This document shows, piece by piece, positions 1 to 8,324 of a stretch of 64,000 nt of DNA. The notes beneath the pieces were generated by a model. That model made no database searches. It saw only the letters and a list, made by a program, of their open reading frames with translations, and had not been told where the DNA came from. Position numbers and translations under genes: made by a program. Within the stretch, counting starts at the first letter, position 1; every line of letters begins with the position of its first letter. The stretch comes from Butyrivibrio sp. (GTDB taxonomy: Bacteria > Bacillota > Clostridia > Lachnospirales > Lachnospiraceae): positions 62,001-126,000 of the forward strand of contig JAFXTN010000009.1 in NCBI GenBank assembly GCA_017535785.1. The letters are read 5' to 3'.

Positions 1-1325
1 ATGTGATACTTAAATACCTCATCCTTGTTGCTCTTTTCAACAGCGCCCTTTTTCATGAGTCTCTGTCTCTCAAGCTCGAGCTTATCCTCAGCTTCTTTAT
101 CCCTCTGAGCTCTCCACTCATCAAGGTTAAGGCTTTCATTCGGAACAAATTTTGCTTTGATTCCTCCGAGGATATCGAGAGAAACGCTTCCGTCTGCCTG
201 CTGGCTTCCTTTTCCGTCAACAAAGTTCATTGAAGGATTTCCGACGAAATCTGCTACGAAAAGATTTGAAGGTCTGTTGTAAACTTCCAGAGGTGCCGCG
301 TACTGCTGAAGAACGCCGTTGTTGATAAGGCAGATTCTTGTTGCAAGTGTCATGGCTTCCATCTGATCGTGTGTTACGTATACAAAAGTGCTTCCTGTCT
401 CGACGTGAAGTCTCTGAAGCTCGTATCTCATCTCAAGACGAAGCTTAGCATCAAGGTTTGATAAGGGCTCATCCATGAAAAGAACCTGTGGCTCGGGAGC
501 AAGTGTACGAGCGATCGCAACTCTCTGCTGCTGTCCGCCTGAAAGCTCCGCGGGATATCTGTCCATGAACATTCCTATCTTTACGATCCTTGAACAAGCA
601 CGAACTCTTGAATCTATCTCTTCTTTTGTGAGCTTTCTTACTTCCTCAACAACTTCGCCGTTCTTAACTACTTCGAACTTGTCATTAAGCTCTTTTGAAT
701 CCTTGCTGTATTTCTCTTTTATTGCAGAGAGCTTTGCTTCGTATTCGGCGAGCTTGGACTTTGCTGCTGCAGCCGCATCCTGTGCACCCTGAATATTTAG
801 TGCGTACAGCTCTTTTGCGGTAAATATTGAAAGGCTGTAATTATCGATGAGCTTAACGTAAGCTTTGTTTTCATCGAGCTTTCCGTTCTTATCTCTGCAC
901 TCTTCCACGATCTCTTTTACCTTATTACCGTTCTGAAGAGCTCTTATGATATCTGCTGTCTGCTTAGCTTCGATATCCACAACAGGCATTTTCTCGTTGA
1001 TATTCTTAAGACCGAATGCGATGTTCTCATACACGGTCATGTTGGGCCAGAGCGCGTAGTTCTGGAAAAGGAAGCCGACTCTTCTTTTGTTTGCGGGAAC
1101 GTTGATCCCTGCATTTGAGTCAAATACTACCTTGTCTCCTATTGTGATCTTTCCTTCTGTCGGTGTTTCAAGACCTGCGATCATTCTAAGGATGGTGGTC
1201 TTACCGCAGCCTGAAGGTCCAAGGAGTGTGATAAATGAATTGTTTGGTATATTAAGACTTACATTATCTACGCCGAAGAATTTTCCCCAGCGTTTTGTTA
1301 TATTCTCTAAAATGATTTCCGGCAT
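1..1325 (-). CDS. ABC transporter ATP-binding protein with a large helical-domain insertion (3' end outside window)
   Basis: ATPase of the importer encoded just upstream; it would couple ATP hydrolysis to solute uptake at the inner face of the membrane. The ATG at 1325 follows GGAGGAAAGTAATC and lies 2 bases after the permease stop. Visible parts: Walker A GPSGCGKTT (about residues 35-43), Q-loop FLFQNYALWPNMT (about 80-93), signature LSGGQQQR (about 257-264), Walker B VLFMDEPLSNLDAK, H-loop VTHDQ, then a TOBE-type region that runs off the left edge. It belongs to the PotA/FbpC/MalK group. The oddity is about 115-120 extra residues between Q-loop and signature, where family members usually have about 50 residues in total. 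The insert is rich in Lys, Glu and Ala and looks helical. At least 441 residues are present; relatives are usually 350-370. Confidence 0.93.
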   Translation of the reverse strand, partial: MPEIILENITKRWGKFFGVDNVSLNIPNNSFITLLGPSGCGKTTILRMIAGLETPTEGKITIGDKVVFDSNAGINVPANKRRVGFLFQNYALWPNMTVYENIAFGLKNINEKMPVVDIEAKQTADIIRALQNGNKVKEIVEECRDKNGKLDENKAYVKLIDNYSLSIFTAKELYALNIQGAQDAAAAAKSKLAEYEAKLSAIKEKYSKDSKELNDKFEVVKNGEVVEEVRKLTKEEIDSRVRACSRIVKIGMFMDRYPAELSGGQQQRVAIARTLAPEPQVLFMDEPLSNLDAKLRLEMRYELQRLHVETGSTFVYVTHDQMEAMTLATRICLINNGVLQQYAAPLEVYNRPSNLFVADFVGNPSMNFVDGKGSQQADGSVSLDILGGIKAKFVPNESLNLDEWRAQRDKEAEDKLELERQRLMKKGAVEKSNKDEVFKYH

Positions 1326-1327
1326 GA

Positions 1328-3154
1328 TTACTTTCCTCCTATGCCACTGTCAAGGCTTGCGCCAGTCAGCTTATTAACAAGTGTGTTGAATACCAGGATC
1401 GTTACGATGAGGATGAGGTTGATCGCACTTGAGAATGCGTATAGTCCCATTTCATCGAAATAATCGAGTGTTGTCGAAAGGATAAATCCCTGCGTGCAGA
1501 GAAGAAGGAACAATGACAATTCTCTAAGGCAGGTCATAAACGGTAAAAGATATCCGCTTATGATCGAAGATTTCTGGATCGGTATGATGATCCTTGTCAT
1601 TCTCTTTATCCAAGGCGTATCCATGATAACCGCCGCCTCTTCAAGCTCATTGCTTATCTGAAGCATGGAGTTAAGTGAGCTCCTTGATGCAAAAGGAATA
1701 TACTTAACCACACCTGCGATGATAAGTAGTGTGTAAGTGTTGAAAAGGTTGATGTGCTCATTGGAGAACAGGATAAAGAACGCTGCTCCCACTGCGATCG
1801 ATGGCATAAGATAAGGCAGGAATGCCACGTTGTTAACGTAGTTGGCCCACTTGTTTCTTCTTTTTTTAGCAACGGCGTAGCCGATAAGTGTTCCGATGGT
1901 TCCTGCGATGAGTGCACAGACAACTGCAAGGAACAATGTTCCGAAGAATGCATGCCATATTGTATTGTTATACAGAATTCCGGATTGTCCGTACATTCCG
2001 TTTTCAGTCACGTTTTCGTTTGTAACCCACCACTTTGTTGTAAGATGAGCCAGGTTTCCTGTGTAGAGGAAGCTGTAGTCACCGGGGTTGGGAAGGAAGG
2101 TCTCAAGTGCAAAAAGAACTATCGGCCAGATACTTGTAAAGAATGTGATGAGAATGAAAATGATTCCCACAACATATTTTCCCATTTTTCCGATGGTAAG
2201 CTTTGTGAGCTGACCGGATTTTCCGGTAACCGTTGTATAGTTTTTGCGGCTCTTTAAGCTCATCTGGTTCATTCCAAGGATCAGGACACCGAATACCATC
2301 ATGATGATCGCAAGGATACTTGCTTCACCGGTATAGGTACTGTTCATTGAAATGTACTTGGTTGAAAGTGTAGTAAGGTTTAAGTAATGCGGTACGGGAT
2401 AGCTTCCCATCGCACTTCCGAATACCAAAAGTATAGTTGAGAGAATGGCGGGCTTGATCATGGGAAGTGTTACCTTGAACATGATCTTCCACTTGGGTGT
2501 ATCGAGGATAGTTGCCGCCTCCTCAAGGTTTGCATCCATGTTCTTAAATATTCCGCCGATCAGGATATAAGCAAAGGGTGCATAGTGAAGGCCGAGTACC
2601 ATTGCGCTTGGGAATACTCCCTGACACCACCATGTCGGAAAATAAACATGGAATATTGCTGCAAGAAGTCCGTCACTTGTTCCCGTCACTTTGTTGGAAT
2701 AGAACATGTGCTGCCATACTACAGCGAGTGTCCACTGCGGCATGATGTAAGGGAAAATAAAGATCGAACTTAAATATTTCTTGAACTTCATGTCGGTCCT
2801 TGTTACCAGGAAGGCAAAAAGGCCGCCGAACAAGATCGATATCACACAAGTAAGAACCGAAAGGATCACTGTGTTAAACAGCGGTGTCCAGAGGTTTGTC
2901 CTTGCAAGTTTACTGGTAAAAAGATCTGTGTAGTTTACTATTGTATATCCGGATACTCTTTTGGTCAGATGCTGATCTATAGTTCCGGGATGGATACTGA
3001 ACGTATCTTTTACGATTGCTATGATAGGTGCGACAGTACTAAAGGTTAACACAATCCCAAACAGCAAAAGTATTATATTCTGAGGTTGGGAAAACCAGGT
3101 CTTTACCTTATTTTTGAAAATCGCACTTTTGTCTGGTTTTGCGATTGCTTCCAT
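1328..3154 (-). CDS. ABC transporter permease, two fused membrane domains (FbpB/AfuB-like)
   Basis: Membrane channel of the ABC importer. The 608 residues hold two BPD_transp_1-type domains in one chain, about 12 membrane segments in all. Each half carries an EAA loop that docks the ATPase: EEAATILDTP near residue 212 and EEAAVIMDTP near residue 507. This fused form is typical of the Fe3+ (FbpB) class, some members of which (AfuB) import sugar phosphates rather than iron. The start at 3154 has an AGAGGTAAAAA ribosome site. The gene lies between the binding-protein gene (77-base gap holding a hairpin) and the ATPase gene (2-base gap), so the three form one operon. The substrate is not readable from the sequence. 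Confidence 0.92.
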   Translation of the reverse strand: MEAIAKPDKSAIFKNKVKTWFSQPQNIILLLFGIVLTFSTVAPIIAIVKDTFSIHPGTIDQHLTKRVSGYTIVNYTDLFTSKLARTNLWTPLFNTVILSVLTCVISILFGGLFAFLVTRTDMKFKKYLSSIFIFPYIMPQWTLAVVWQHMFYSNKVTGTSDGLLAAIFHVYFPTWWCQGVFPSAMVLGLHYAPFAYILIGGIFKNMDANLEEAATILDTPKWKIMFKVTLPMIKPAILSTILLVFGSAMGSYPVPHYLNLTTLSTKYISMNSTYTGEASILAIIMMVFGVLILGMNQMSLKSRKNYTTVTGKSGQLTKLTIGKMGKYVVGIIFILITFFTSIWPIVLFALETFLPNPGDYSFLYTGNLAHLTTKWWVTNENVTENGMYGQSGILYNNTIWHAFFGTLFLAVVCALIAGTIGTLIGYAVAKKRRNKWANYVNNVAFLPYLMPSIAVGAAFFILFSNEHINLFNTYTLLIIAGVVKYIPFASRSSLNSMLQISNELEEAAVIMDTPWIKRMTRIIIPIQKSSIISGYLLPFMTCLRELSLFLLLCTQGFILSTTLDYFDEMGLYAFSSAINLILIVTILVFNTLVNKLTGASLDSGIGGK

Positions 3155-3172
3155 TTTTTACCTCTTTTCCTT

Positions 3173-3215
3173 AAAAGGGGATGCCACCTCTTTTTATAAA
3201 AGCGGCATCCCTTTT
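3173..3215 (-). terminator. Intercistronic hairpin between binding-protein and permease genes
   Basis: The arms at 3173-3185 and 3204-3215 pair over about 12 positions (GGGATGCC with GGCATCCC, flanked by AAAA/TTTT). Sitting between the binding-protein stop and the permease start, it can act as a partial terminator or an RNA-stabilising stem, keeping the binding protein more abundant than the membrane parts. Confidence 0.6.
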
Positions 3216-3231
3216 GTTATTTAACTAAGGA

Positions 3232-4635
3232 TCACTCTCCGGGTGCATAGTGGTCGAGCACGTCTATCCAGCTTCCTACTGAGAAAGAAACTTCTGAGCA
3301 GTATGCGGGATCCTCAAGAACAAGCTGACCGTTTGTTGTCCACCATTCATATCCGCGGTCGTTCTTTGCAGGGAACTCATCTCCGCCACCCTGTGAGTGA
3401 TGGAATGTTGCTTCGATCTCCTCTGCAACCTTAGGATTGGATGAATATCCGCCCATGTCCTTGCCCCATGCTTCAAATCCCTGCTCTGTGCAAGTCATGA
3501 ATGCGATGAATGCGCATGATGTCCAAGGAAGAGGACTGTTCTTTGTAAGGAAAAGATAATGGCAATAGCCGTATCCGCCGATTCCTGTGTATCCGTCTTC
3601 GTATGCCGCAACCTTGATGTTGTTAACGGATACTGTTGCTGACTCTTCTACTGAACGAAGCTTGGAATAAACAAGAAGTCCTGCCTGATCCTTTGCGGAT
3701 GCATCTACAAGGGTGTTGCAGATAGGACCGTCATCTGTCTGCTCGTTGTAGCTGTTAACCCAGAGCTTGATCCATGCAAGAGCGTATGCTCCGTTTGCGC
3801 CAAGTCCAAGGTCGTTAGCGTCAGCCTGCATCGCCTTGATAGTAGGCTCGAAGTATGCTTTCTTTGTATCATCGAGCTTGTCGTAAGCTTCTTTGAGCCA
3901 TGTAGCATACTTATCTTCTGTGAGCATCATGAGGAAGTTCTTTCCTACGATCTCGGAATCAACACCCATGAAAAGAGGATGTGCTCCGTCATATACGAAG
4001 TCCCAACAGTTGTTGTATGTTGCGCTTCCTGTGCTGTTGTACATAAATACCTTGTTAAGTGTCTGAAGAGGAAGGAATCCCTCATAAGAATCCGCAGACG
4101 TATTGTTTGCTTCAGCCCACTCCTTAGGAATGAATGTCTTTAAGATATCTGTATCTACCATCTTGGACTGGATCTGATTTCCGTCCTGGATAAGTGTCAT
4201 AGCGAATGTTCCATCGCTCTTTAATGAATCTGATGTGAGCTGCTCGAAGATCTTGTTGTTCTTGGGCTGCTGCCACTCGAATTCCATATTGTATGATGAA
4301 TCAATTGACTGTAAGTACTCGATAAATAAAGGAAGTGCTGATTTTCCGCGGCTGGAATTACCTACGCCGTAGAATGTCTTGCCGTTAGACTCTTCAATAG
4401 CCTTTGCTGCAAGTTCTTCCATTGTCATTGTCTCCGCCTCCGCGATGATGGCGTCGATACCTGTAAGTTCGGCTGCAGGAGCTGCGCTCTCTGCTGCTGT
4501 TTCAGCAGGGCCGTTAGCTTCAGGTGCTGTCTGGTCTCCCGCCGGAGCTGTGCTTGCTGCTGTATTTCCGCAGCCTGCAAGAGCTGTTACTACCATTGTG
4601 AATGACAGAATAGCTGATAATACTTTCTTTTTCAC
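3232..4635 (-). CDS. Extracellular solute-binding lipoprotein of the ABC importer
   Basis: Captures the substrate outside the cell and delivers it to the fused permease. The start chosen is GTG at 4635, because AAGGAGGAAGAAAC lies directly before it; the open frame continues upstream to 4701 only through a hairpin. From GTG the protein has 467 residues. The N-terminus is KKK, a hydrophobic stretch and a lipobox TALAGC with Cys22, followed by a Thr/Ala/Pro/Glu-rich linker of about 40 residues typical of surface lipoproteins. The body resembles type-2 periplasmic-binding proteins of the Fe3+/polyamine class, but I see no obvious iron-ligand Tyr-Tyr pair, so iron is not assured. The C-terminal half is rich in Trp and Tyr. 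Confidence 0.82.
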   Translation of the reverse strand: MKKKVLSAILSFTMVVTALAGCGNTAASTAPAGDQTAPEANGPAETAAESAAPAAELTGIDAIIAEAETMTMEELAAKAIEESNGKTFYGVGNSSRGKSALPLFIEYLQSIDSSYNMEFEWQQPKNNKIFEQLTSDSLKSDGTFAMTLIQDGNQIQSKMVDTDILKTFIPKEWAEANNTSADSYEGFLPLQTLNKVFMYNSTGSATYNNCWDFVYDGAHPLFMGVDSEIVGKNFLMMLTEDKYATWLKEAYDKLDDTKKAYFEPTIKAMQADANDLGLGANGAYALAWIKLWVNSYNEQTDDGPICNTLVDASAKDQAGLLVYSKLRSVEESATVSVNNIKVAAYEDGYTGIGGYGYCHYLFLTKNSPLPWTSCAFIAFMTCTEQGFEAWGKDMGGYSSNPKVAEEIEATFHHSQGGGDEFPAKNDRGYEWWTTNGQLVLEDPAYCSEVSFSVGSWIDVLDHYAPGE

Positions 4636-4656
4636 GTTTCTTCCTCCTTTTATTCC

Positions 4657-4701
4657 AAAAAAAATGGATTTACCAAGTGTGTATCCACTTGCTAAATCCA
4701 T
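4657..4701 (-). terminator. Strong terminator-like hairpin immediately upstream of the binding-protein gene
   Basis: The arms 4664-4679 and 4686-4701 pair over 16 positions with one mismatch and a 6-base loop. On the minus strand the stem is followed by about 8 T (4664-4657), the form of an intrinsic terminator. It lies 22 bases before the GTG start of the binding-protein gene, and the upstream response-regulator gene ends 78 bases earlier in the same direction. It either ends the regulator transcript or acts as an attenuator for the transporter operon. Confidence 0.75.
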
Positions 4702-4779
4702 TGTAATTTTGCGTATTAAACATTTATATAAGACAAATCTGATATTTTTTGTTTGATTATGACATCTTTTGTTTTTGGC

Positions 4780-5547
4780 TTATTCAAGCCCTTTTGCCTG
4801 ATAATCCGAGGGTGATTTTCCGACCAGTTTTTTAAACGTATTGGAAAAATATGCTATATCCTGATATCCCACTTTTTCTGCGACTTCATAGACTTTGACC
4901 TGAACATTCTTTAAGTGGTTCATAGCCTTTCTTATGCGATATCTGGTCAGATAGTTTCCGATGCTCATATCTGTCTCTGCCTTGAAAAGTCTGCTTATGT
5001 GACCTTCGCTCACGCCCATGGACTCCGCTAATTTTCCAAGCGAAAAATCCGCATCCGAAAAATGATTCTCAATGTAGTCGATCGCGCTCTGTACGTACCT
5101 GTTTGATATATCCTCTTTTTTCTTAAGCCTTATGAGTTCATCTTCAAGCTGGGCATCATCTGTATTCGAAGTCATCGGATGAAGGTGTAAGAGCTTTTGG
5201 ACCGAGCCTTCAAGCTCTCCGTCTTTAAAGGGTTTCAAAAGATAATCCGAAACGCCCAGTTTTATCGCTGCTCTCGCGTACTCAAATTCATCATATGCCG
5301 TAAGGAATATTATCTTCGTATTGGGAAATCTCTCATGGATCTTTTCCGCAAGTTCTATCCCGTTCATCTTGGGCATCTTGATATCTGAGATGACAAGGTC
5401 AGGTCTGTGCTTGATCGCAAGCTCGTAAGCCACCTCTCCGTTGGGCGCTTCGGCCACGACCTCACAACCGATAAGATCCCAGTCTGTCTCGTTGATTATG
5501 CCTTGCCTTACATATTTTTCATCATCTACTATCATTACTGATGTCAT
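4780..5547 (-). CDS. Response regulator, receiver plus AraC-type DNA-binding domain (YesN/HptR-like)
   Basis: Cytoplasmic transcription regulator of the two-component system with the kinase encoded just upstream (14-base gap). The receiver domain covers residues 1-120, with acidic pocket D8-D9, phospho-acceptor D55 (LVISDIKMP), Thr near 83 and K105 (LLKPFKDGE). The C-terminal 100 residues are an AraC-type double helix-turn-helix, ending in VAEKVGYQDIAYFSNTFKKLVGKSPSDYQ. The 255 residues are normal for a short YesN-type regulator. The ATG at 5547 has GGAG five bases ahead. Because its operon adjoins an ABC importer operon, that importer is the probable target (inference). Confidence 0.94.
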   Translation of the reverse strand: MTSVMIVDDEKYVRQGIINETDWDLIGCEVVAEAPNGEVAYELAIKHRPDLVISDIKMPKMNGIELAEKIHERFPNTKIIFLTAYDEFEYARAAIKLGVSDYLLKPFKDGELEGSVQKLLHLHPMTSNTDDAQLEDELIRLKKKEDISNRYVQSAIDYIENHFSDADFSLGKLAESMGVSEGHISRLFKAETDMSIGNYLTRYRIRKAMNHLKNVQVKVYEVAEKVGYQDIAYFSNTFKKLVGKSPSDYQAKGLE

Positions 5548-5561
5548 AATTTCTCCATCGC

Positions 5562-7265
5562 CTACGGCTGGTCCTCGGAATACGGGAGCGTTACTATCAT
5601 TACGGTTCCGCCCTCCGTCGGCCTAAATGCCATAACTCCGTATTCTTTTCCGTAGTATAATCTTATGATCGTGTTGACGTTGTTAAGTCCCAGATGTCCC
5701 TTTAAAGTCTCAACGTCGTCGTTGTTGAGTGCGGTAAGCATCTCATCACTGATCCCTTTTCCGTTATCCTGTATGGATATCTTCAGAAGATTGTTTCCGT
5801 TTGCTGTATCATGAACTGCCGCAACATAAATGTGTCCGTCGTCCATATCTTCCATTCCATGGATTATCGCGTTCTCTACGATCGGCTGTAAGATCAGCTT
5901 CGGAATGACTGCGTTCATCACTTCTTCCGGTACATCTATTGTTAGATCGAATTTATCGTCAAATCTTATCTTCTGGATATCACAGTAGTTCTGAACAAGT
6001 TCAAGCTCATTTGATAGTTTACAGAACTGCTTTTCCGATATTCCGGTTCTTAGTATCCCCGCAAGGGAAGAAGAAAGCGTCGCTACTTCATTGACACCGT
6101 TCGCCTTTGCAACCCACTTTATCGTATCAAGAGTATTATACAAAAAGTGTGGGTTCAGCTGCGCCTGCATCATCTTTATCCTGGTCTCGTTAACTCTTCT
6201 CTCGGCTTCGACGCGCTCTTCCATAGTGGTCTTAAGCTGGGAAGTCATCTTGTTAAAGCCTGTTGCAAGCTGCTCAAATTCATCTTCTCTTTCAAGCTCT
6301 ATCTTCGCATCAAAATCGCCTTTTCTAAATCTCTTCATCGCAGATGAAAGCGCCGCTATAGGTTTAGAGAAATACTCACTCATCCTTGATGCGACAAGGA
6401 GACACACAAATACGCTTATGATCGACAATATCACTACGATCTGATATCCGACTCTCGCAGCGCCTTCTCCGAGCGCGGGCGGTGTCACGTATATACACAA
6501 AAGACCTGTCGATCCAAGCTCAGTTATATAAATATTGTTATTACTTCCGTATGTATATTTCTGTCCGTTCAGGAAATTTTCCCTGATGACCGAAAGCTCG
6601 CTTCCGTCTTCAGCTGTTCCCAAAAGACATATCGGTCTTAAAAACCCTGTCGTAAGCATGAGGCCGTCTTTTGAATTGATCTCTTTACTAAGTCTTTCTT
6701 CTACTGCGTTCTGCTCAATCCTTATTACGACATATCCGTTTTCTTCGCCTTCCGTGATCTGCCTTGCCATTAAAAGGGCGGCTCCTCTTTCGGAAGAGGA
6801 TCTGGGATCGAGCGAATAAACTGTTTTTCCCTTTTTGGAAAGGGCTTCTCCAAGTACCGAATAATTCTGAGGAAGGTCCTTATTTCCGGTGTCGGTCCAG
6901 GTACTGTATAAACACTCTCCGCCTTTATATATTCCAAGCCCGGCAAAATCTCTTATATCTCTTGAGGCTTCATACAATGCTGTATAGATATCAAGAGAGT
7001 TGGAATAATCGCTTTCAAGCGCCGCCTTTATGACTTTGCTTTTTGATATTTTATCAAGCGCTTCGTCCGACATCCGGAGGTCGCGCTCCATATTCTTTTT
7101 TATCTCGGAGACCTGTTCGAGATCTCTTTTAGCATAGTCGGAAGACAGCTTTGTAAGGAATCCCTGTATCGTAAGTATTCCGCCGATGATCACAAGCGCA
7201 AGAGTTACTGTAAGGAATATCACGAATATCTGTCTTTTGAAGGACTGTCTTATAACACCTTTCAT
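5562..7265 (-). CDS. Membrane sensor histidine kinase (YesM/HptS-like)
   Basis: The 567 residues run in this order: N-terminal membrane segment (about 14-35), extracellular sensing region (36-272), second membrane segment (about 274-293), HAMP (294-346), His_kinase domain with NPHFLYNTLD and phospho-acceptor H373, then an ATPase domain with N-box QPIVENAIIHG (460-470) and G-box DNGKGI (500-505). This is the YesM class, which normally pairs with YesN regulators, as found next door. It starts 2 bases after the stop of the lipoprotein gene 7268-8323, so sensor lipoprotein, kinase and regulator are co-transcribed. That order matches hptA-hptS-hptR of Staphylococcus aureus, where the lipoprotein reports external glucose-6-phosphate to the kinase. 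Confidence 0.94.
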   Translation of the reverse strand: MKGVIRQSFKRQIFVIFLTVTLALVIIGGILTIQGFLTKLSSDYAKRDLEQVSEIKKNMERDLRMSDEALDKISKSKVIKAALESDYSNSLDIYTALYEASRDIRDFAGLGIYKGGECLYSTWTDTGNKDLPQNYSVLGEALSKKGKTVYSLDPRSSSERGAALLMARQITEGEENGYVVIRIEQNAVEERLSKEINSKDGLMLTTGFLRPICLLGTAEDGSELSVIRENFLNGQKYTYGSNNNIYITELGSTGLLCIYVTPPALGEGAARVGYQIVVILSIISVFVCLLVASRMSEYFSKPIAALSSAMKRFRKGDFDAKIELEREDEFEQLATGFNKMTSQLKTTMEERVEAERRVNETRIKMMQAQLNPHFLYNTLDTIKWVAKANGVNEVATLSSSLAGILRTGISEKQFCKLSNELELVQNYCDIQKIRFDDKFDLTIDVPEEVMNAVIPKLILQPIVENAIIHGMEDMDDGHIYVAAVHDTANGNNLLKISIQDNGKGISDEMLTALNNDDVETLKGHLGLNNVNTIIRLYYGKEYGVMAFRPTEGGTVMIVTLPYSEDQP

Positions 7266-7267
7266 AC

Positions 7268-8323
7268 TCAGTCCTCCCCGCCTTCAAGCTCGTTCCAGAT
7301 CTTGAACACTTCTTCCTCTTTGGCCGCCGATTCTTTTATATCCAATCTTATAAAAGAAGTATCTCCGAATGCCTTAGACAACTCAACATCCTTACGCACC
7401 GGTCTTCTGTAGAAGTTCTCCATCGCGTATCTTTGGGTGTCATAGCCGACCACAAAATCCATAAATCTGCCGGCATTATAGCTGTGCGGCGCATTTTTTA
7501 CCATTGCACAACCATCGGGGATCGCGCTGGTTCCGTCCTCGGGATAGATAAGCGCGATGTCATATCCCATCGCTATGTACTTCTTGGCAGTTTCCTCAAG
7601 AGTTATTCCGATAAGATATGTTCCGTCGGATACATAGGGAATGACTTCTCCAGACGAATCAAGGATATTGTCTCCAAGCTGCTCATAAAAGCGAGGCACC
7701 AATGTTTCGGATTCCTCGCCAATGATCTGTTCCATCGTAAAAAGGATCGTGTAGCTTGTTCCGGAATTCCTTATATCGGCAAATGCAATCTGCCCTTTCC
7801 ATTTCTCATCAAAAAGATCGTTCCATTTCCTCGGGATTTCGCTCGGGCGAACAAGCTTTTTGTTATAGATAAACACTATCGGAAGTTCCGTGAAAACTGT
7901 CCATGAATTATCGAATGCCGCATAGGTTCTGTCGAGCTGCTCACTACTCTGTGTCTTATAGGGCATAAAAAGATCTTTCTGCGCTTCGAAGCTTTCGATT
8001 CCGCCGCCAAACATGACGTCACATTCTCCCTTTTCGGAAGCTTCTCTCGCCTGACGCATCATCTCTGTTGTTCCACCGGCATGGACATCGACCCATATCC
8101 CCGTGCGACTTTCAAATTCTCTGATAATAGGAAGATAAACTTCTTCTTTATGTGATGTGTAAAGTATTAGCTGATTGTCTTCCGGTACTGCATACTTCTG
8201 AGAGATGTAATCAACATTTCTGTCCCTGTCGCTTTGCGCGCATGCCGAAAGCAGCAGTGTTGCCACTGCTGTCACTATTGCTATCGCCGACTTATTAAAA
8301 TGTCTGATCACTCTTTCATACAC
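7268..8323 (-). CDS. Solute-binding lipoprotein associated with a two-component system (HptA/AfuA-like)
   Basis: A 351-residue exported lipoprotein with a hydrophobic signal segment and lipobox LLSAC (Cys28), followed by an SBP_bac_6-type periplasmic-binding fold (LILYTSHKEEVYLPIIREFE, DVHAGGTTEMM). There is no permease beside it; it is instead fused into an operon with a YesM kinase and YesN regulator, so I infer it senses ligand for the kinase, as HptA does. The GTG start at 8323 lies one base after the tautomerase stop and has only a weak ribosome site, so translational coupling is likely; an in-frame GTG at 8311 is an alternative start. The ligand is unknown; sugar phosphates are the best guess from HptA and AfuA. 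Confidence 0.82.
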   Translation of the reverse strand: MYERVIRHFNKSAIAIVTAVATLLLSACAQSDRDRNVDYISQKYAVPEDNQLILYTSHKEEVYLPIIREFESRTGIWVDVHAGGTTEMMRQAREASEKGECDVMFGGGIESFEAQKDLFMPYKTQSSEQLDRTYAAFDNSWTVFTELPIVFIYNKKLVRPSEIPRKWNDLFDEKWKGQIAFADIRNSGTSYTILFTMEQIIGEESETLVPRFYEQLGDNILDSSGEVIPYVSDGTYLIGITLEETAKKYIAMGYDIALIYPEDGTSAIPDGCAMVKNAPHSYNAGRFMDFVVGYDTQRYAMENFYRRPVRKDVELSKAFGDTSFIRLDIKESAAKEEEVFKIWNELEGGED

Positions 8324-8324
8324 T

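Noticed and set aside
1754-2257. 167-codon open frame opposite the permease gene
   Set aside because: It lies wholly inside the permease gene on the other strand, is Cys-rich in a random way, and has no ribosome site; a shadow of the real gene.
4636-4701. Upstream extension of the binding-lipoprotein reading frame to 4701
   Set aside because: The extension would run through the terminator-like hairpin and has no ribosome site; the GTG at 4635 has AAGGAGG and begins a proper signal peptide.
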